Origin: Fodinibacter luteus
GTDB taxonomy: Bacteria; Actinomycetota; Actinomycetes; Actinomycetales; Dermatophilaceae
DNA length: 64,000 nucleotides
Direction: 5' to 3'
Assembly: GCF_039541575.1 (NCBI RefSeq)
Contig: NZ_BAABGM010000024.1
Location: forward strand, 102,129-166,128
A program made the position numbers and the translations under genes. Below the pieces are notes generated by a model. The model was not told the DNA's origin, ran no database searches, and saw only the letters and a list, made by a program, of their open reading frames with translations. Of this stretch, positions 33,644-42,665 are shown piece by piece; position 1 is the stretch's first letter, and each line of letters starts with the position of its first letter.

Positions 33644-34996
33644 ATGAGCGCATCGACCTCGGCGGACCCCCGCGAGCGCATCCTCGTCCTGGGTGCCGCG
33701 GGCCGCGACTTCCACGACTTCAACCTCATGTACCGGGACGACCCCGGTGTCGAGGTCGTCGCCTTCACGGCGACGCAGATCCCCGACATCGACGGGCGCA
33801 CCTACCCGGCCGAGCTCGCGGGCCCGCTCTACCCCGCCGGCATCCCGATCGTCGACGAGGCGAACCTCGAGCAGCTCATCGCGCGCGAGCGGGTCGACAC
33901 CGTCGTCCTCGCGTACTCCGACCTCGCCCACACCCAGGTCATGCACCTCGCGTCTCGGGTCATCGCGGCCGGGGCGGACTTCGTCGTCCCGGGTGCGCGC
34001 CGCACGACGTTGCGCTCGCGGCGCCCGGTCGTCGCGGTGACGGCCGTGCGCACCGGCGTCGGCAAGAGCCAGACGACCCGCTACGTCGCCGGCCTGCTGC
34101 GCGAGCAGGGGCTGCGCGTCGTCGCGGTGCGCCACCCGATGCCCTACGGCGACCTCGCCGCTCAGGCCTGCCAGCGCTTCGAGACGCACGACGACCTCGT
34201 CCGGCACGAGTGCACCATCGAGGAGCGCGAGGAGTACGAGCCGCACATCGACGCCGGGGTCGTCGTCTACGCCGGGGTCGACTACGCGCGCATCCTGCGC
34301 GAGGCCGAGGCCGAGGCCGACGTCGTGCTGTGGGACGGCGGCAACAACGACCTGCCCTTCTACGCCCCCGACCTGCACATCGTGCTCGCCGACCCGCTGC
34401 GCCCGGGCGACGAGGCGGCCTACCACCCCGGCGAGGCCAACGTGCGGATGGCCGACCTCGTGCTCGTCGCGAAGTGCGACAGCGCCCGGCCCGAGGACGT
34501 CGCGGCCGTCGAGGCGTCGGTGCGCACGCTCAACCCCCGGGCCGAGGTGCTGCGCTGCGACAGCCCGGTGACCCTCGACGATCCCGCGGCCGTTGCGGGG
34601 CGGCGGGTCGTCGTCGTCGAGGACGGCCCGACCCTGACCCACGGCTCGATGAGCTTCGGGGCCGGCGTCGTCGGCGCCAAGGATGCCGGTGCCGAGTCCG
34701 TCGTCGACCCCGCACCGTACGCGGTGGGGTCGTTGGCCGACACCTACGAGCGCTACCCGAACGCGCGCGGCATCCTGCCGGCGATGGGGTACGGCGAGGC
34801 GCAGACCCGCGACCTCGAGGCGACGATCCGGGCGATGGTCGTCGCCGGTGTCGTCGACGTCGTCGTGTCCGGCACCCCCGTCGACCTGACCCGGGTCGTC
34901 ACGGTCGACGTGCCGCTCGTGCGCGCGCGCTACTCGCTCGCCGAGCAGGAGCCCGGCCGCCTCGAGGCGGCGCTGCGCAGGGCGCTCGACCGCTGA
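33644..34996 (+). CDS. Cyclic 2,3-diphosphoglycerate synthetase-like P-loop protein
   Basis: This 450-residue protein has an N-terminal Rossmann-like part (ILVLGAAGRDFHDFNLMYRD) and a central P-loop RTGVGKSQTTRYVAGLL near residue 139, then VLWDGGNNDLPFYAPDLHIV as the Walker B region. These match the family named for archaeal cyclic 2,3-diphosphoglycerate synthetase, which uses ATP. Bacterial members are common but their product is unproven. GGAG precedes ATG 33644. The gene stands alone between the GATase gene and convergent malQ. Confidence 0.75.
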   Translation: MSASTSADPRERILVLGAAGRDFHDFNLMYRDDPGVEVVAFTATQIPDIDGRTYPAELAGPLYPAGIPIVDEANLEQLIARERVDTVVLAYSDLAHTQVMHLASRVIAAGADFVVPGARRTTLRSRRPVVAVTAVRTGVGKSQTTRYVAGLLREQGLRVVAVRHPMPYGDLAAQACQRFETHDDLVRHECTIEEREEYEPHIDAGVVVYAGVDYARILREAEAEADVVLWDGGNNDLPFYAPDLHIVLADPLRPGDEAAYHPGEANVRMADLVLVAKCDSARPEDVAAVEASVRTLNPRAEVLRCDSPVTLDDPAAVAGRRVVVVEDGPTLTHGSMSFGAGVVGAKDAGAESVVDPAPYAVGSLADTYERYPNARGILPAMGYGEAQTRDLEATIRAMVVAGVVDVVVSGTPVDLTRVVTVDVPLVRARYSLAEQEPGRLEAALRRALDR

Positions 34997-35053
34997 CGGC
35001 GTAGCGCCGGCCGCGACCGACCGGCATCCGAGTTCTCACCGGTCCGCGGCGGC

Positions 35054-37207
35054 TCAGTGCGTGGGGGTGTGGCCACGCAGCGCGGCGAAGAGCACCGGGG
35101 CGAGGTCGCTCTCGCGGACGTCCTCGAGCGAGACCGGGCGGCCGTCGGGGCCCGCGAGGGGGATCCGCCAGTTCGGGTACTCGTCGTTCGTGCCCGGCTG
35201 GTTGACCGCCCGCCGGTCGCCGACGAGGTCCGCGAGGGCGACGGCGAGCATCCGGCTCGGGGTGAGCGCGAGCCACCGGTGCAGCGCCTCGATGACCGCG
35301 TCGACACCGGCGCCGGGCCGGAGCAGGCCGCGCTCGACGCAGGCGTCACGCAGCCGGGCGATGGACGCCTCCTCCTGGGCGCGCTCCTCCTCGACCGGGC
35401 GGGTCAGCAGGCCGAGCTGCTCGCGGATCGCGACGTGCTCGAGCGAGAGGTAGCCGGCCGACGGTGGCAGGTCGTGCGTCGTGACGGTCGACAGGCACAG
35501 GTCGCGGTAGTGCTCGGGTGGCCTGGGCCGGTCGTCCTCCCACTCGAACCACAGGATCGAGGTTCCGACGAGACCGCGCTCGCTCATGTAGTCGCGCACG
35601 TGCGGGGCGACGACGCCGAGGTCCTCGCCGATGACGACGGCGCCGGCCCGCTCGGCCTCGAGGACGAGGATGCCGAGCAGCGCCTCGTGGTCGTAGTGGA
35701 CGTACGTGCCGTCGGCGGGCCGGCCCCCGGCAGGGATCCACCAGAGCCGGAACAGGCCGATGATGTGGTCGACGCGGATGCCGCCGGAGTCGCGCAGGAC
35801 GGTGCGCACCATGTCGCGGAAGGGCGCGTAGCCGAGCTCGGCGAGCCGGTCGGGTCGCCACGGCGGCTGGCTCCAGTCCTGCCCGAGCTGGTTGAACTGG
35901 TCGGGCGGGGCCCCGACGGTGACGCCCCGGGCCAGGGCGTCGCCGAGGCCCCAGGCATCGGCGCCGAACGGGTGCACGCCGACGGCGAGGTCGTGGACGA
36001 CACCGAGCGGCATCCCCGCTCCACGAGCCTCCTGCTGCGCCGTGGCGAGCTGCTGCTCGAGGAGCCACTGCAGCCACCGGTGGAAGTCGACGGCGTCGGC
36101 GTGGCGCTCGCGGAAGGTCGCGACCGCCGTGCTCGTGGGGTCCTGCAGCTCCTCGGGCCACTGCACCCACGGCAGGCCGTGCACCTCGGCGAGGGCGCAC
36201 CACGTGGCGTAGGTCGTCAGGCCGTCGCCCTCGCGCTCGCAGAACTCGGCGAACGACCGTTCCCGCCGCGCCGTGAGACCGACGTCGAAGACGAGCCGGA
36301 GGGCCTCCCGCTTGGCGGCCCACGCGGCATCCCGGTCGATGGTGTCGAGCTCGTCGAGGCCGCGCGCGGTCGTGGCGAGCTCGGCGACCCGTCGGAAGGC
36401 GGCGTGCTCGAGCCGGGCGAGCTCGGGCACGTCCTCGACGCGCAGGTAGAGCGGGTTGACGAAGCGCCGGGTCGTCGGCAGGTACGGCGAGGGCTCGACG
36501 GGTGGGACCGGCTCGGCCGCGTGGAGCGGGTTGATGAGCACGAAGTCGGCGTCGTGCGCGGCGGCCGCCCACGTCGCGAGGTCGGCGAGGTCGCCGAGGT
36601 CGCCGACGCCCCACGACTCGGCCGAGCGCACTTGGTAGAGCTGGGCCATGAGGCCGACGACCCGGCCCTGCGCCACCGCCGGCGGCAGCCGGAGCCGCTC
36701 GGGCGTGACGACGAGCGTGGCCTCGGTGGTGCGCGGGTCGAGCGCGCTGGTGTCGAGGCGCGCGACGAGGCGGTGCCACCCGGCGGGCAGGTCGCCGGGG
36801 AGCTCGAAGGTGGCCTCCCCCACCATCGTGCCGTCGACGTCGCGCTCGGGCACCCACCGGTCGACCTGGCGCGCCTCGCGCCGGGTCCCGTCCTCGAGGT
36901 GGATCTCGAGCCGGATGCCGGTGCCGGCGGCGACGTGGGTGTACACCCAGGGCGTCCAGCCCTCCCGGGCCACGACGGTGGCCGGCAGCGTCCGGCGCCA
37001 GGGCGCGAGCTCGACGTCGGTGAGGGCACGCTCGACGGCGTCGTCCCCCTCGGCGTCGACGCCCAGGGCCGTGAGCACCGCCCGGATGCTCGAGGCGGAG
37101 ACCGTGACGTGCTGGCCCTGCCAGTCCCAGTACTCCGTCGCGACGCCGTGGGCGTGGGCGAGATCGACGAGCCGGGGCGGCGGGGCGACGGAGACCATGG
37201 GGGTCAT
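35054..37207 (-). CDS. malQ: 4-alpha-glucanotransferase (GH77)
   Basis: This 717-residue amylomaltase moves alpha-1,4-glucan segments in maltodextrin and glycogen metabolism. GGIRVDHIIGLFRLWWIP carries the nucleophile Asp, VIGEDLGVV the acid/base Glu, and STVTTHDLPPSAGY the transition-state His-Asp. An N-terminal domain of about 150 residues, as in actinobacterial MalQ, precedes the barrel. ATG 37207 is used; the in-frame ATG at 37198 is possible. The gene lies 22 bases after the epimerase gene on the same strand, with a weak hairpin between. Confidence 0.93.
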   Translation of the reverse strand: MTPMVSVAPPPRLVDLAHAHGVATEYWDWQGQHVTVSASSIRAVLTALGVDAEGDDAVERALTDVELAPWRRTLPATVVAREGWTPWVYTHVAAGTGIRLEIHLEDGTRREARQVDRWVPERDVDGTMVGEATFELPGDLPAGWHRLVARLDTSALDPRTTEATLVVTPERLRLPPAVAQGRVVGLMAQLYQVRSAESWGVGDLGDLADLATWAAAAHDADFVLINPLHAAEPVPPVEPSPYLPTTRRFVNPLYLRVEDVPELARLEHAAFRRVAELATTARGLDELDTIDRDAAWAAKREALRLVFDVGLTARRERSFAEFCEREGDGLTTYATWCALAEVHGLPWVQWPEELQDPTSTAVATFRERHADAVDFHRWLQWLLEQQLATAQQEARGAGMPLGVVHDLAVGVHPFGADAWGLGDALARGVTVGAPPDQFNQLGQDWSQPPWRPDRLAELGYAPFRDMVRTVLRDSGGIRVDHIIGLFRLWWIPAGGRPADGTYVHYDHEALLGILVLEAERAGAVVIGEDLGVVAPHVRDYMSERGLVGTSILWFEWEDDRPRPPEHYRDLCLSTVTTHDLPPSAGYLSLEHVAIREQLGLLTRPVEEERAQEEASIARLRDACVERGLLRPGAGVDAVIEALHRWLALTPSRMLAVALADLVGDRRAVNQPGTNDEYPNWRIPLAGPDGRPVSLEDVRESDLAPVLFAALRGHTPTH

Positions 37208-37229
37208 CCTGCCGTGCCGAGCGGCAGGC

Positions 37230-38075
37230 TCAGAACTCGTCCCGCCACGAGTGCTGCGGGTCGTAGCCGAGCACCCTGCGGGCCCGCTCGATCGAGAGCA
37301 GCGTGTCGTGCTCGCCGACCTCCCCGCGCACCTCGACCCCGGGGAACTCCGCCGCGAGCAGCTCGGCGTTCGAGCGCGCCATGACGGTGTCGGGCGAGGC
37401 GATGACGAACCGGTCGAAGCCCGGCACGGTGTGCCCGAGCGCTCGCTCGACGGCCTGCGCCCCGTCCCGCCCGTCGATGTACCCCCACAGGTTCCACCGG
37501 CGCAGCGCGGGGTCGGCGTCGAAGGACGGGAACCGGGCGTAGTCCTCGACGTCCATGACGTTGGAGAAGCGCAGCGCGGTGACGGACAGCTCGGGGTGCC
37601 AGCGGCACAGCTCGACCGCCATCGTCTCCTCGAGGTGCTTGCCGAGCGAGTAGACCGACTCCGGGCGGGCGGGGTACTCCTCGTCGACGGGGACGTACGG
37701 CGGCGGGGTGTCGAACGGCAGCCCGAGGACCGTCTCGCTCGAGGCCATGACGACCTTCGTCAGCCCGAGCCGGATGGCGGCGTGCAGCACGTTGAAGGTG
37801 GCCACCATGTTGTTGGCGAACGTCGCGGCGTCCGGGGCCAGCCCGGGCGCGGGGATCGCCGCGAGGTGCACGACGGCATCCGCGGCGGGCTGCTCGCCGT
37901 GCACCCCGCCGAGCGCGTCGACGACCTGCCCGTAGTCGGTGAGGTCGACCGCGATCCAGCCGGTCCAGCGCTCGCCTGCGGTGTCGAGGACGACGACGTC
38001 GTGTCCGCTCCCCCGCAGCCGCTCGACGACGTGCCTGCCCAGCTTGCCCGACCCACCGGTCACCGCGATGCGCAT
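37230..38075 (-). CDS. NAD-dependent epimerase/dehydratase family protein
   Basis: This 281-residue extended short-chain dehydrogenase starts with the dinucleotide motif TGGSGKLGRHVVERL, then VVHLAAIPAPG. The active site reads SSETVL (Ser) and YSLGKHLEE (Tyr-x-x-x-Lys). The C-terminal region is short, as in sugar-nucleotide epimerases or NAD-dependent sugar dehydrogenases of the uronate type. The substrate cannot be named. ATG 38075 follows TACGCT by six bases, so the gene looks leaderless. It may be transcribed through to malQ. Confidence 0.82.
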   Translation of the reverse strand: MRIAVTGGSGKLGRHVVERLRGSGHDVVVLDTAGERWTGWIAVDLTDYGQVVDALGGVHGEQPAADAVVHLAAIPAPGLAPDAATFANNMVATFNVLHAAIRLGLTKVVMASSETVLGLPFDTPPPYVPVDEEYPARPESVYSLGKHLEETMAVELCRWHPELSVTALRFSNVMDVEDYARFPSFDADPALRRWNLWGYIDGRDGAQAVERALGHTVPGFDRFVIASPDTVMARSNAELLAAEFPGVEVRGEVGEHDTLLSIERARRVLGYDPQHSWRDEF

Positions 38076-38081
38076 GCCCCG

Positions 38082-38151
38082 AGCGTAGGCCCCGAGCGGA
38101 TGCCGTGTCGGTGGCCGTGGCGGTGGACGTGTCGGCGATGGTCGGCATGAT
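38082..38151. promoter_or_regulatory. Divergent leaderless promoters of the epimerase and PIG-L genes
   Basis: On the minus strand TACGCT (38087-38082) is six bases before ATG 38075. On the plus strand CATGAT (38146-38151) is six bases before GTG 38158. The 82-base gap carries no clear Shine-Dalgarno for either gene. Confidence 0.45.
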
Positions 38152-38157
38152 GGGTGC

Positions 38158-38958
38158 GTGTCGACGATCGTGTTCCTCCACGCCCACCCCGACGACGAGG
38201 CCTCCCAGACGTCCGGTTCGATGGCCCGGGCCGTCGACGAGGGCCACCGCGTCGTCGTCGTCTTCGCCACCGACGGCGACCACGGCGAGGCCCCCGCCGA
38301 CCTCGCTCCGGGCGAGACGGTCGTCGACCGTCGTCGGCTCGAGGCCGAGGCGTCGGCCACTGCGATCGGGCTGCACCGCGTCGCCTGGCTCGGCTACGCC
38401 GACTCGGGGATGACGGGCTGGGAGCAGAACGCGCACGAGCGCGCCTTCGTCACCGCACCCCTCGACGAGGCCGCCGGGAGGTTCGCCGCCCTCCTCGACG
38501 AGGAGGACGCCGACGTCGCCGTCGGCTACGACTGGCACGGCAACTACGGCCACCCCGACCACGTGCGCGTCCACGCGGTGCTCCACCGCGCCGCCGACCT
38601 GGCTCGACGGCGTCCGCGGGTGCTCGAGGCCACCTTCAACCGCGACGCCATGCGGCGGCTCGCCGAGGCGGCACGCGCGGCCGGTGCGCCCGACGCCGAC
38701 TCGTTCGACCCCGACCAGCCCATGGACGACGGCAACCCGCTCGGAGAGCCGGAGTCCGCGCTCCACTGGCGGGTCGACGTCACCCCGTGGCTCGAGCGCC
38801 GCCGGGCCTCGTTGCAGGCACACGTGAGCCAGACGACCGACGTCGGGATGATGCTCGCGATGCCGCCCGAGGTGTTCGCGGTGTTCTTCGGCCACGAGCA
38901 CTACGTCGAGCCCGGTCGGGAACCGGGGATGGTCGAGGGGTGGCCGTTCGGGGGGTGA
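38158..38958 (+). CDS. PIG-L family deacetylase
   Basis: This 266-residue zinc hydrolase starts with IVFLHAHPDDEASQTSG, the AHPDDE metal motif, and has YGHPDHVRVHAVLHRAA with the third His. It is a second PIG-L protein besides MshB. It has the length of Mca-type mycothiol-conjugate amidases, but the TGGERG stretch expected of Mca is replaced by ATDGDHGEAPADLAP, so N-deacetylation of an unknown glycan or conjugate is the safer call. GTG 38158 seems to be leaderless. Confidence 0.8.
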   Translation: MSTIVFLHAHPDDEASQTSGSMARAVDEGHRVVVVFATDGDHGEAPADLAPGETVVDRRRLEAEASATAIGLHRVAWLGYADSGMTGWEQNAHERAFVTAPLDEAAGRFAALLDEEDADVAVGYDWHGNYGHPDHVRVHAVLHRAADLARRRPRVLEATFNRDAMRRLAEAARAAGAPDADSFDPDQPMDDGNPLGEPESALHWRVDVTPWLERRRASLQAHVSQTTDVGMMLAMPPEVFAVFFGHEHYVEPGREPGMVEGWPFGG

Positions 38959-38977
38959 GGCGCGGGCGCCGGAGGGG

Positions 38978-39928
38978 CTATCGCACGACGACGACGACGC
39001 GACCGGCGTGCTCGACGACGCGCCGGCTCACCGACCCCAGGAGCAGGCCGCGGAACCCGCCGAGCCCTCTGCTGCCGACGACGACGAGGTCGGCGTCCAG
39101 CTCGGCGGCCGTCTGGGCGATGACCTTCGCCGGGGTTCCGTGGCGCACCTCGACGGTGACGTCGACCCCGGGGTGGCGGGCGACGACGGGGTCGACGACG
39201 TGGTGGCCCCGGGCGGAGTAGCGCTGCTCGACCGCCGCCCAGCGCTCGCTCCCCGGCTCGGTGACGACGACGCCGTCCTGGACCTCGAGGTTCCACCCGA
39301 CGACGCAGGTGACAGCCGCGCCGCTCGCCCGCGCCGTGCTCACCGCGAGCTCGACGGCGTGGGCGCTCGCCTCGCTGCCGTCGACGCCGACGACGATCCT
39401 GCGCAAGGTGGTGACCGCCGTGTCAGCCGGGACGACGGCGATCGGGCACCTGGCGTGGGCGACGACCGGGAGCGCCACGGAGCCGAGGAGGATGCGGTCG
39501 AGCAGGCCCCGGGCAGGGGCGCCGACGACGACGAGGCGGGCCCCCTCGGAGAGCCGCACAATGGCCGCAGCGGCCGGCCCCCAGGGGACGTTCGTCGCGA
39601 TGTCGAGGTCGCGGTGGCGCCTGCGGGCGCGCTCCGCCGCGGCACCGAGGAGCTGGTGGGCGCTCTCGTCGAGGTGCTCGGCCAGGCTCGGGGACCCGGA
39701 GGCGATCGCCTCGTACGGGGTGAGCTGCACACCGGGGTCGATCGCCGTCACGAGGCGCAGCGGGGCATCGGTGCGGGCGGCCTCGTCGGCGGCCCAGTCG
39801 AGGACGGGTCCGTCGGCCGACGAGCCGTCGAGCGCGACGAGAACCGCGCCGGCCACGACGAGAGCCTCCTCGCCCCGACCGTCCGACGAGTCCGCGGGAG
39901 GGGGGCCACTGACCACGTTGTCCGCCAT
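38978..39928 (-). CDS. Universal stress protein with two UspA domains
   Basis: This 316-residue protein has two tandem Usp domains (about residues 28-165 and 172-316). Each ends in the ATP-binding loop: VVVGAPARGLLDRILLGSVA in the first and VVVGSRGLGGFRGLLLGSVS in the second, both G-x2-G-x9-G followed by Ser. Tandem ATP-binding Usp proteins are common in actinobacteria and are induced by hypoxia or dormancy. GGAGGA lies ten bases before ATG 39928. The gene converges with the PIG-L gene. Confidence 0.88.
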   Translation of the reverse strand: MADNVVSGPPPADSSDGRGEEALVVAGAVLVALDGSSADGPVLDWAADEAARTDAPLRLVTAIDPGVQLTPYEAIASGSPSLAEHLDESAHQLLGAAAERARRRHRDLDIATNVPWGPAAAAIVRLSEGARLVVVGAPARGLLDRILLGSVALPVVAHARCPIAVVPADTAVTTLRRIVVGVDGSEASAHAVELAVSTARASGAAVTCVVGWNLEVQDGVVVTEPGSERWAAVEQRYSARGHHVVDPVVARHPGVDVTVEVRHGTPAKVIAQTAAELDADLVVVGSRGLGGFRGLLLGSVSRRVVEHAGRVVVVVR

Positions 39929-40028
39929 GCCTCCATGATCCTCCAGTCGCTCGGGGCGCGCCCCGCCGCCCCCGGTCTGTTCTCTCACACCGCGGCCACG
40001 GTGGCCCTCGTCGGCGGACACTGGGGGC

Positions 40029-40412
40029 ATGGGTGCGGCAGCGGACGGGCCACGTGACGCCGAGGACCTCCTCGCCGGCAGCGACCTCGGCCTGGCCGTC
40101 CTCGCGCGGGTGCGCTCGGCGCTCGCCCCGCACCCCGGCGCCACCGAGCGCACGACGCGCAGCCAGGTTGCGTTCCGCGGTCGACGGGGGTTCGCGTACC
40201 TGTGGCGCCCGCGGCAGTACCTCGGGGATGCCGCGGCGGAGGTCGCGCTGTCCCTGGCCCTCCCGTACCGGGTCGAGTCGCCCCGGTGGAAGGAGGTCGT
40301 GCACCCGGCGCCGACGACGTGGATGCACCACCTCGAGGTCGGCTCGCCCGACGACGTCGACGACGAGGTCGTCGGTTGGCTGCGCGAGGCGGCAGGCGCC
40401 GCGGGCGCCTGA
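40029..40412 (+). CDS. DUF5655 domain protein
   Basis: This 127-residue protein contains RSQVAFRGRRGFAYLWRPRQ and SPRWKEVVHPAPTTWMHHLE, which match the DUF5655 pattern (a Phe-Ala-Trp/Tyr-x-Trp core, then a conserved His-His-Leu-Glu). Its function is unknown. The domain is often attached to other predicted enzymes, but here it stands alone. It is divergent from the universal stress gene, 100 bases away. GACACT lies six bases before the ATG, a weak leaderless box. Confidence 0.65.
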   Translation: MGAAADGPRDAEDLLAGSDLGLAVLARVRSALAPHPGATERTTRSQVAFRGRRGFAYLWRPRQYLGDAAAEVALSLALPYRVESPRWKEVVHPAPTTWMHHLEVGSPDDVDDEVVGWLREAAGAAGA

Positions 40413-40516
40413 GTGATGCACGCGCGCACCCCGACGGGGCCCGTTCGGCGGCGCTGGCTCCCGACGCGTCGCACATCTCGCTTGTCGTCCCGAGGGTGCC
40501 CTGACAGGCTCACGCC

Positions 40517-40846
40517 ATGCCATCCGCCGTGGACCCGCCGTTCGACCAGCTCCTCGCGACCGCGGAGGAGGTGGCCCGGACCCGGCCCGAGGTCGACCCC
40601 GAGATGGCCCGAGAGGTGTTCCTCGAGGCGGCCACCCTGCTGCACAACGGCCTCGCCCTCGACGGCCTCGACGAGCACGACGCGAGTGCCGTCGTGGCGG
40701 GGCTGTGCGTCGACCTGGTCGCCGATGACCCCGGTGCCGCGGTGCGGGCGCGCTCGCAGGAGGCGCTGGAGGCGCCGGGCGGCCTGCACGACCCCGGGGC
40801 TGTCGCCGCCTCCTACCTCGTCTCGGCCAGGATCCTCCAGCTGTGA
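40517..40846 (+). CDS. Hypothetical helical protein
   Basis: This 109-residue acidic protein, predicted all-helical, begins MPSAVDPPFDQLLATAEEVA. I do not recognise a family. Coding is supported by codon usage with G or C at nearly every third position and by CAGGCT ending six bases before ATG 40517, the local leaderless pattern. It is the last intact gene before the decayed accessory stretch. Confidence 0.6.
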   Translation: MPSAVDPPFDQLLATAEEVARTRPEVDPEMAREVFLEAATLLHNGLALDGLDEHDASAVVAGLCVDLVADDPGAAVRARSQEALEAPGGLHDPGAVAASYLVSARILQL

Positions 40847-41079
40847 TCCCCGGCGGGCCGCGGGGCATCATCGCGATGCACGGTGCGCGCTCGGCCGAGC
40901 TCCATGGGTCGCGTTCGGCACTCGTGCGGACGTGTGCGAACAGACTGCGGACCGTCTCATCTGCTCGCCATGGCGTCCTCGAGGCAAGGGTTGGTTGAGC
41001 GGCCAACCAAGAACCCGCGAGCGCCGTCTGGGCGAGCAGGACCTCGGTCTTCCGGCGAACGTCAGCCGTGTTCCGGGCC
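40847..41079. other. Intergenic stretch with a palindrome
   Basis: No gene is convincing here. TTGGTTG (40991-40997) and CAACCAA (41004-41010) form a perfect seven-base inverted repeat around six bases, which could be an old operator for the broken hydrolase gene that follows. Third-position G+C bias breaks down from here on. Confidence 0.5.
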
Positions 41080-42015
41080 GACCGCCCTCGAGCTCAAGGT
41101 CAAGGGCGGACAGCTGGCTTGGTCGAGCGCCCAGCAGGACGGAGAGGTCCCGGAGGCGACGATCTGGATCCATCGCTTCTCTGACGACTCTGCCTCCGCG
41201 TGGGGCCGGGCGGCCCAGGAGTACCGCCTTGAACGTGCCGCCGAAGACCTCTTGGACCCTCATCGAGCTGGTGCGCAGGAAGACCCGCGCTCCGAGAGTT
41301 CACCTGGTGGCGCACTCAATGGGCGGCCTCGTCTGCCGCAGCATGATCCAGAAGGCCATCCCCGAGCGAGGGAGAAGGCAGAGCAGTACGTTGACAGGCT
41401 CTTCACGTACGCCACCCCCCACGGGGGTATCGAGTTCGACGTCGGGTTCGGCCTGTTGAGAAGATCCGCGACCGGTTCGGCATCAACGGGGCCGACATCT
41501 TCGGACCGGAGCGCATGTGGGAGCACCTCAACCCCGCGGGTCCGGACCGCCCCCGGAGAACTGGGGTCCCAGGGAGATCCCCGACACACCATTCGCGACG
41601 AACCGGGTCTTCACCCTGATCGGCACCAATCCCGAGGACTACGACGTCGCCGGCGGTCTCTCTCCCAAGCCGTGGGCGTCAAGAGCGACGGACTGGTCCA
41701 GATCGAGAACGCCTACGTCCCCGACGCCAAGTCCGCGTTCGTGCACCGCAGCCACTCCGGCCGGTACGGCATCGTGAACTCCGAAGAGGGCTACCAGAAC
41801 ATGCGCCGCTTCCTCCTGCCGGTGACACTGCGCGACGACGCACCCACCGGTCCTCCGCTCGATGATGAGGACGCGGCACCCCGCAGATGGGTCGAACGGA
41901 TCCCCTACCCGGCCCCGCCCGCAAGGTCTTCGGCCCGAACGCCGTGCTGCGGCTCACTGTGCGAGACCGCGACGGTCACGCCGCCGAAACACTCGCCGCC
42001 CCCTCCGACACGTAG
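41080..42015 (+). pseudogene. Lipase-like alpha/beta-hydrolase broken by about six frameshifts
   Basis: Recognisable pieces run in order but in changing frames. They are: ATIWIHRFSDDSASAWG (oxyanion region, with Arg where HG is expected); APRVHLVAHSMGGLVCRSMI, with the G/A-x-S-x-G nucleophile elbow; QYVDRLFTYATPHGG; EKIRDRFGINGADIFGPERM; ATNRVFTLIGTNPEDYDVAG; SDGLVQIENAYVPDAKSAFV; and KVFGPNAVLRLTVRDRDGHA, ending at TAG 42013-42015. Taking coordinate modulo 3, the frames go 2, 0, 2, 1, 0, 2, 1. Five of the six shifts fit loss of one base and one fits a gain. The intact ancestor was a triacylglycerol-lipase-like or PGAP1-like hydrolase. Dense sequencing errors are the alternative explanation. 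Confidence 0.75.
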
Positions 42016-42341
42016 CCATTCGGAGCAAGGAGGAGGGCGCATCTCCTCGGCGCCTGTCGTTTCACACCGCATGGAACTCGACTCGGTGGACGAGAGTGTC
42101 GTCGTGGATCGGCCCGCAGTGAGCCGCCGATCCGCAGTGCCTCACGATCGATCTCCCCTGATGGGACCACGTCGTCCTCGGTCACGGCCAAGAAGGGCAG
42201 CACCTCGAGCGAGTCGCCCTCGATGATGAGGCCGGCGACAGGGTAGCGCCCACCAACCTTGGCCTGCGCTCGGCTCCGCAGCCGGATCGAGGCCGTCACG
42301 TCGCCGCGTGCCACCGCGTCGCGAAGGTCTCGACTGAACAT
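41976..42341 (-). pseudogene. ASCH-like protein with an eroded C-terminus
   Basis: The open frame is 121 codons from ATG 42341. The first 65 residues, MFSRDLRDAVARGDVTASIR, AKVGGRYPVAG and LPFLAVTEDDVVPSGEIDRE, resemble actinobacterial ASCH/PUA-like proteins that bind RNA or nucleotides. After about 42135 the frame reads as basic, Pro/Ser-rich filler and overlaps the hydrolase remnant, so the natural C-terminal strands appear to be lost. I infer a truncated gene. The family match is moderate. Confidence 0.5.
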
Positions 42342-42445
42342 CCCCCCGAACGGTAGGCCGCGTCGGATCCCTGCGTGTCGCGGCGCCCCGCGGGCAGTCG
42401 ATCCTCGCGCCAACGGAAGTCAGGGATTCTTCGCCTGAACCCGGG

Positions 42446-42637
42446 TCACCTCGCGACCGAATGCCGTGAATCGACGCCGTGCACCCAGTCGTCGGTGCGG
42501 AACAGCGCAGTGACGACGACCGAGGATCCACCGCGCACCACCGCCGCGAGCCCCCGCGCTGGTGTACACGTCGGTCCGGCCCGCAGCTCGCCGGTGAGCA
42601 GCGCGTCTGCTCCCGGCGGGACACCCAGTTGAGCCAT
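42446..42637 (-). CDS. Possible small hypothetical protein
   Basis: A 63-codon frame from ATG 42637 begins MAQLGVPPGADALLTGELRA and contains GGSSVVVTALFRTDDW. It matches nothing I recognise and has no good ribosome site. It may be a fragment of a lost gene. The rest of 42342-42665 shows nothing else. Confidence 0.2.
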   Translation of the reverse strand: MAQLGVPPGADALLTGELRAGPTCTPARGLAAVVRGGSSVVVTALFRTDDWVHGVDSRHSVAR

Positions 42638-42665
42638 TGACCCCCGCTGAACCTGGGGGGACCCT

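Noticed and set aside
42142..42624. Minus-strand frame of 160 codons over the ASCH-like remnant
   Set aside because: It is an out-of-frame reading of the ASCH-like segment, Arg/Gly-rich and without motifs.
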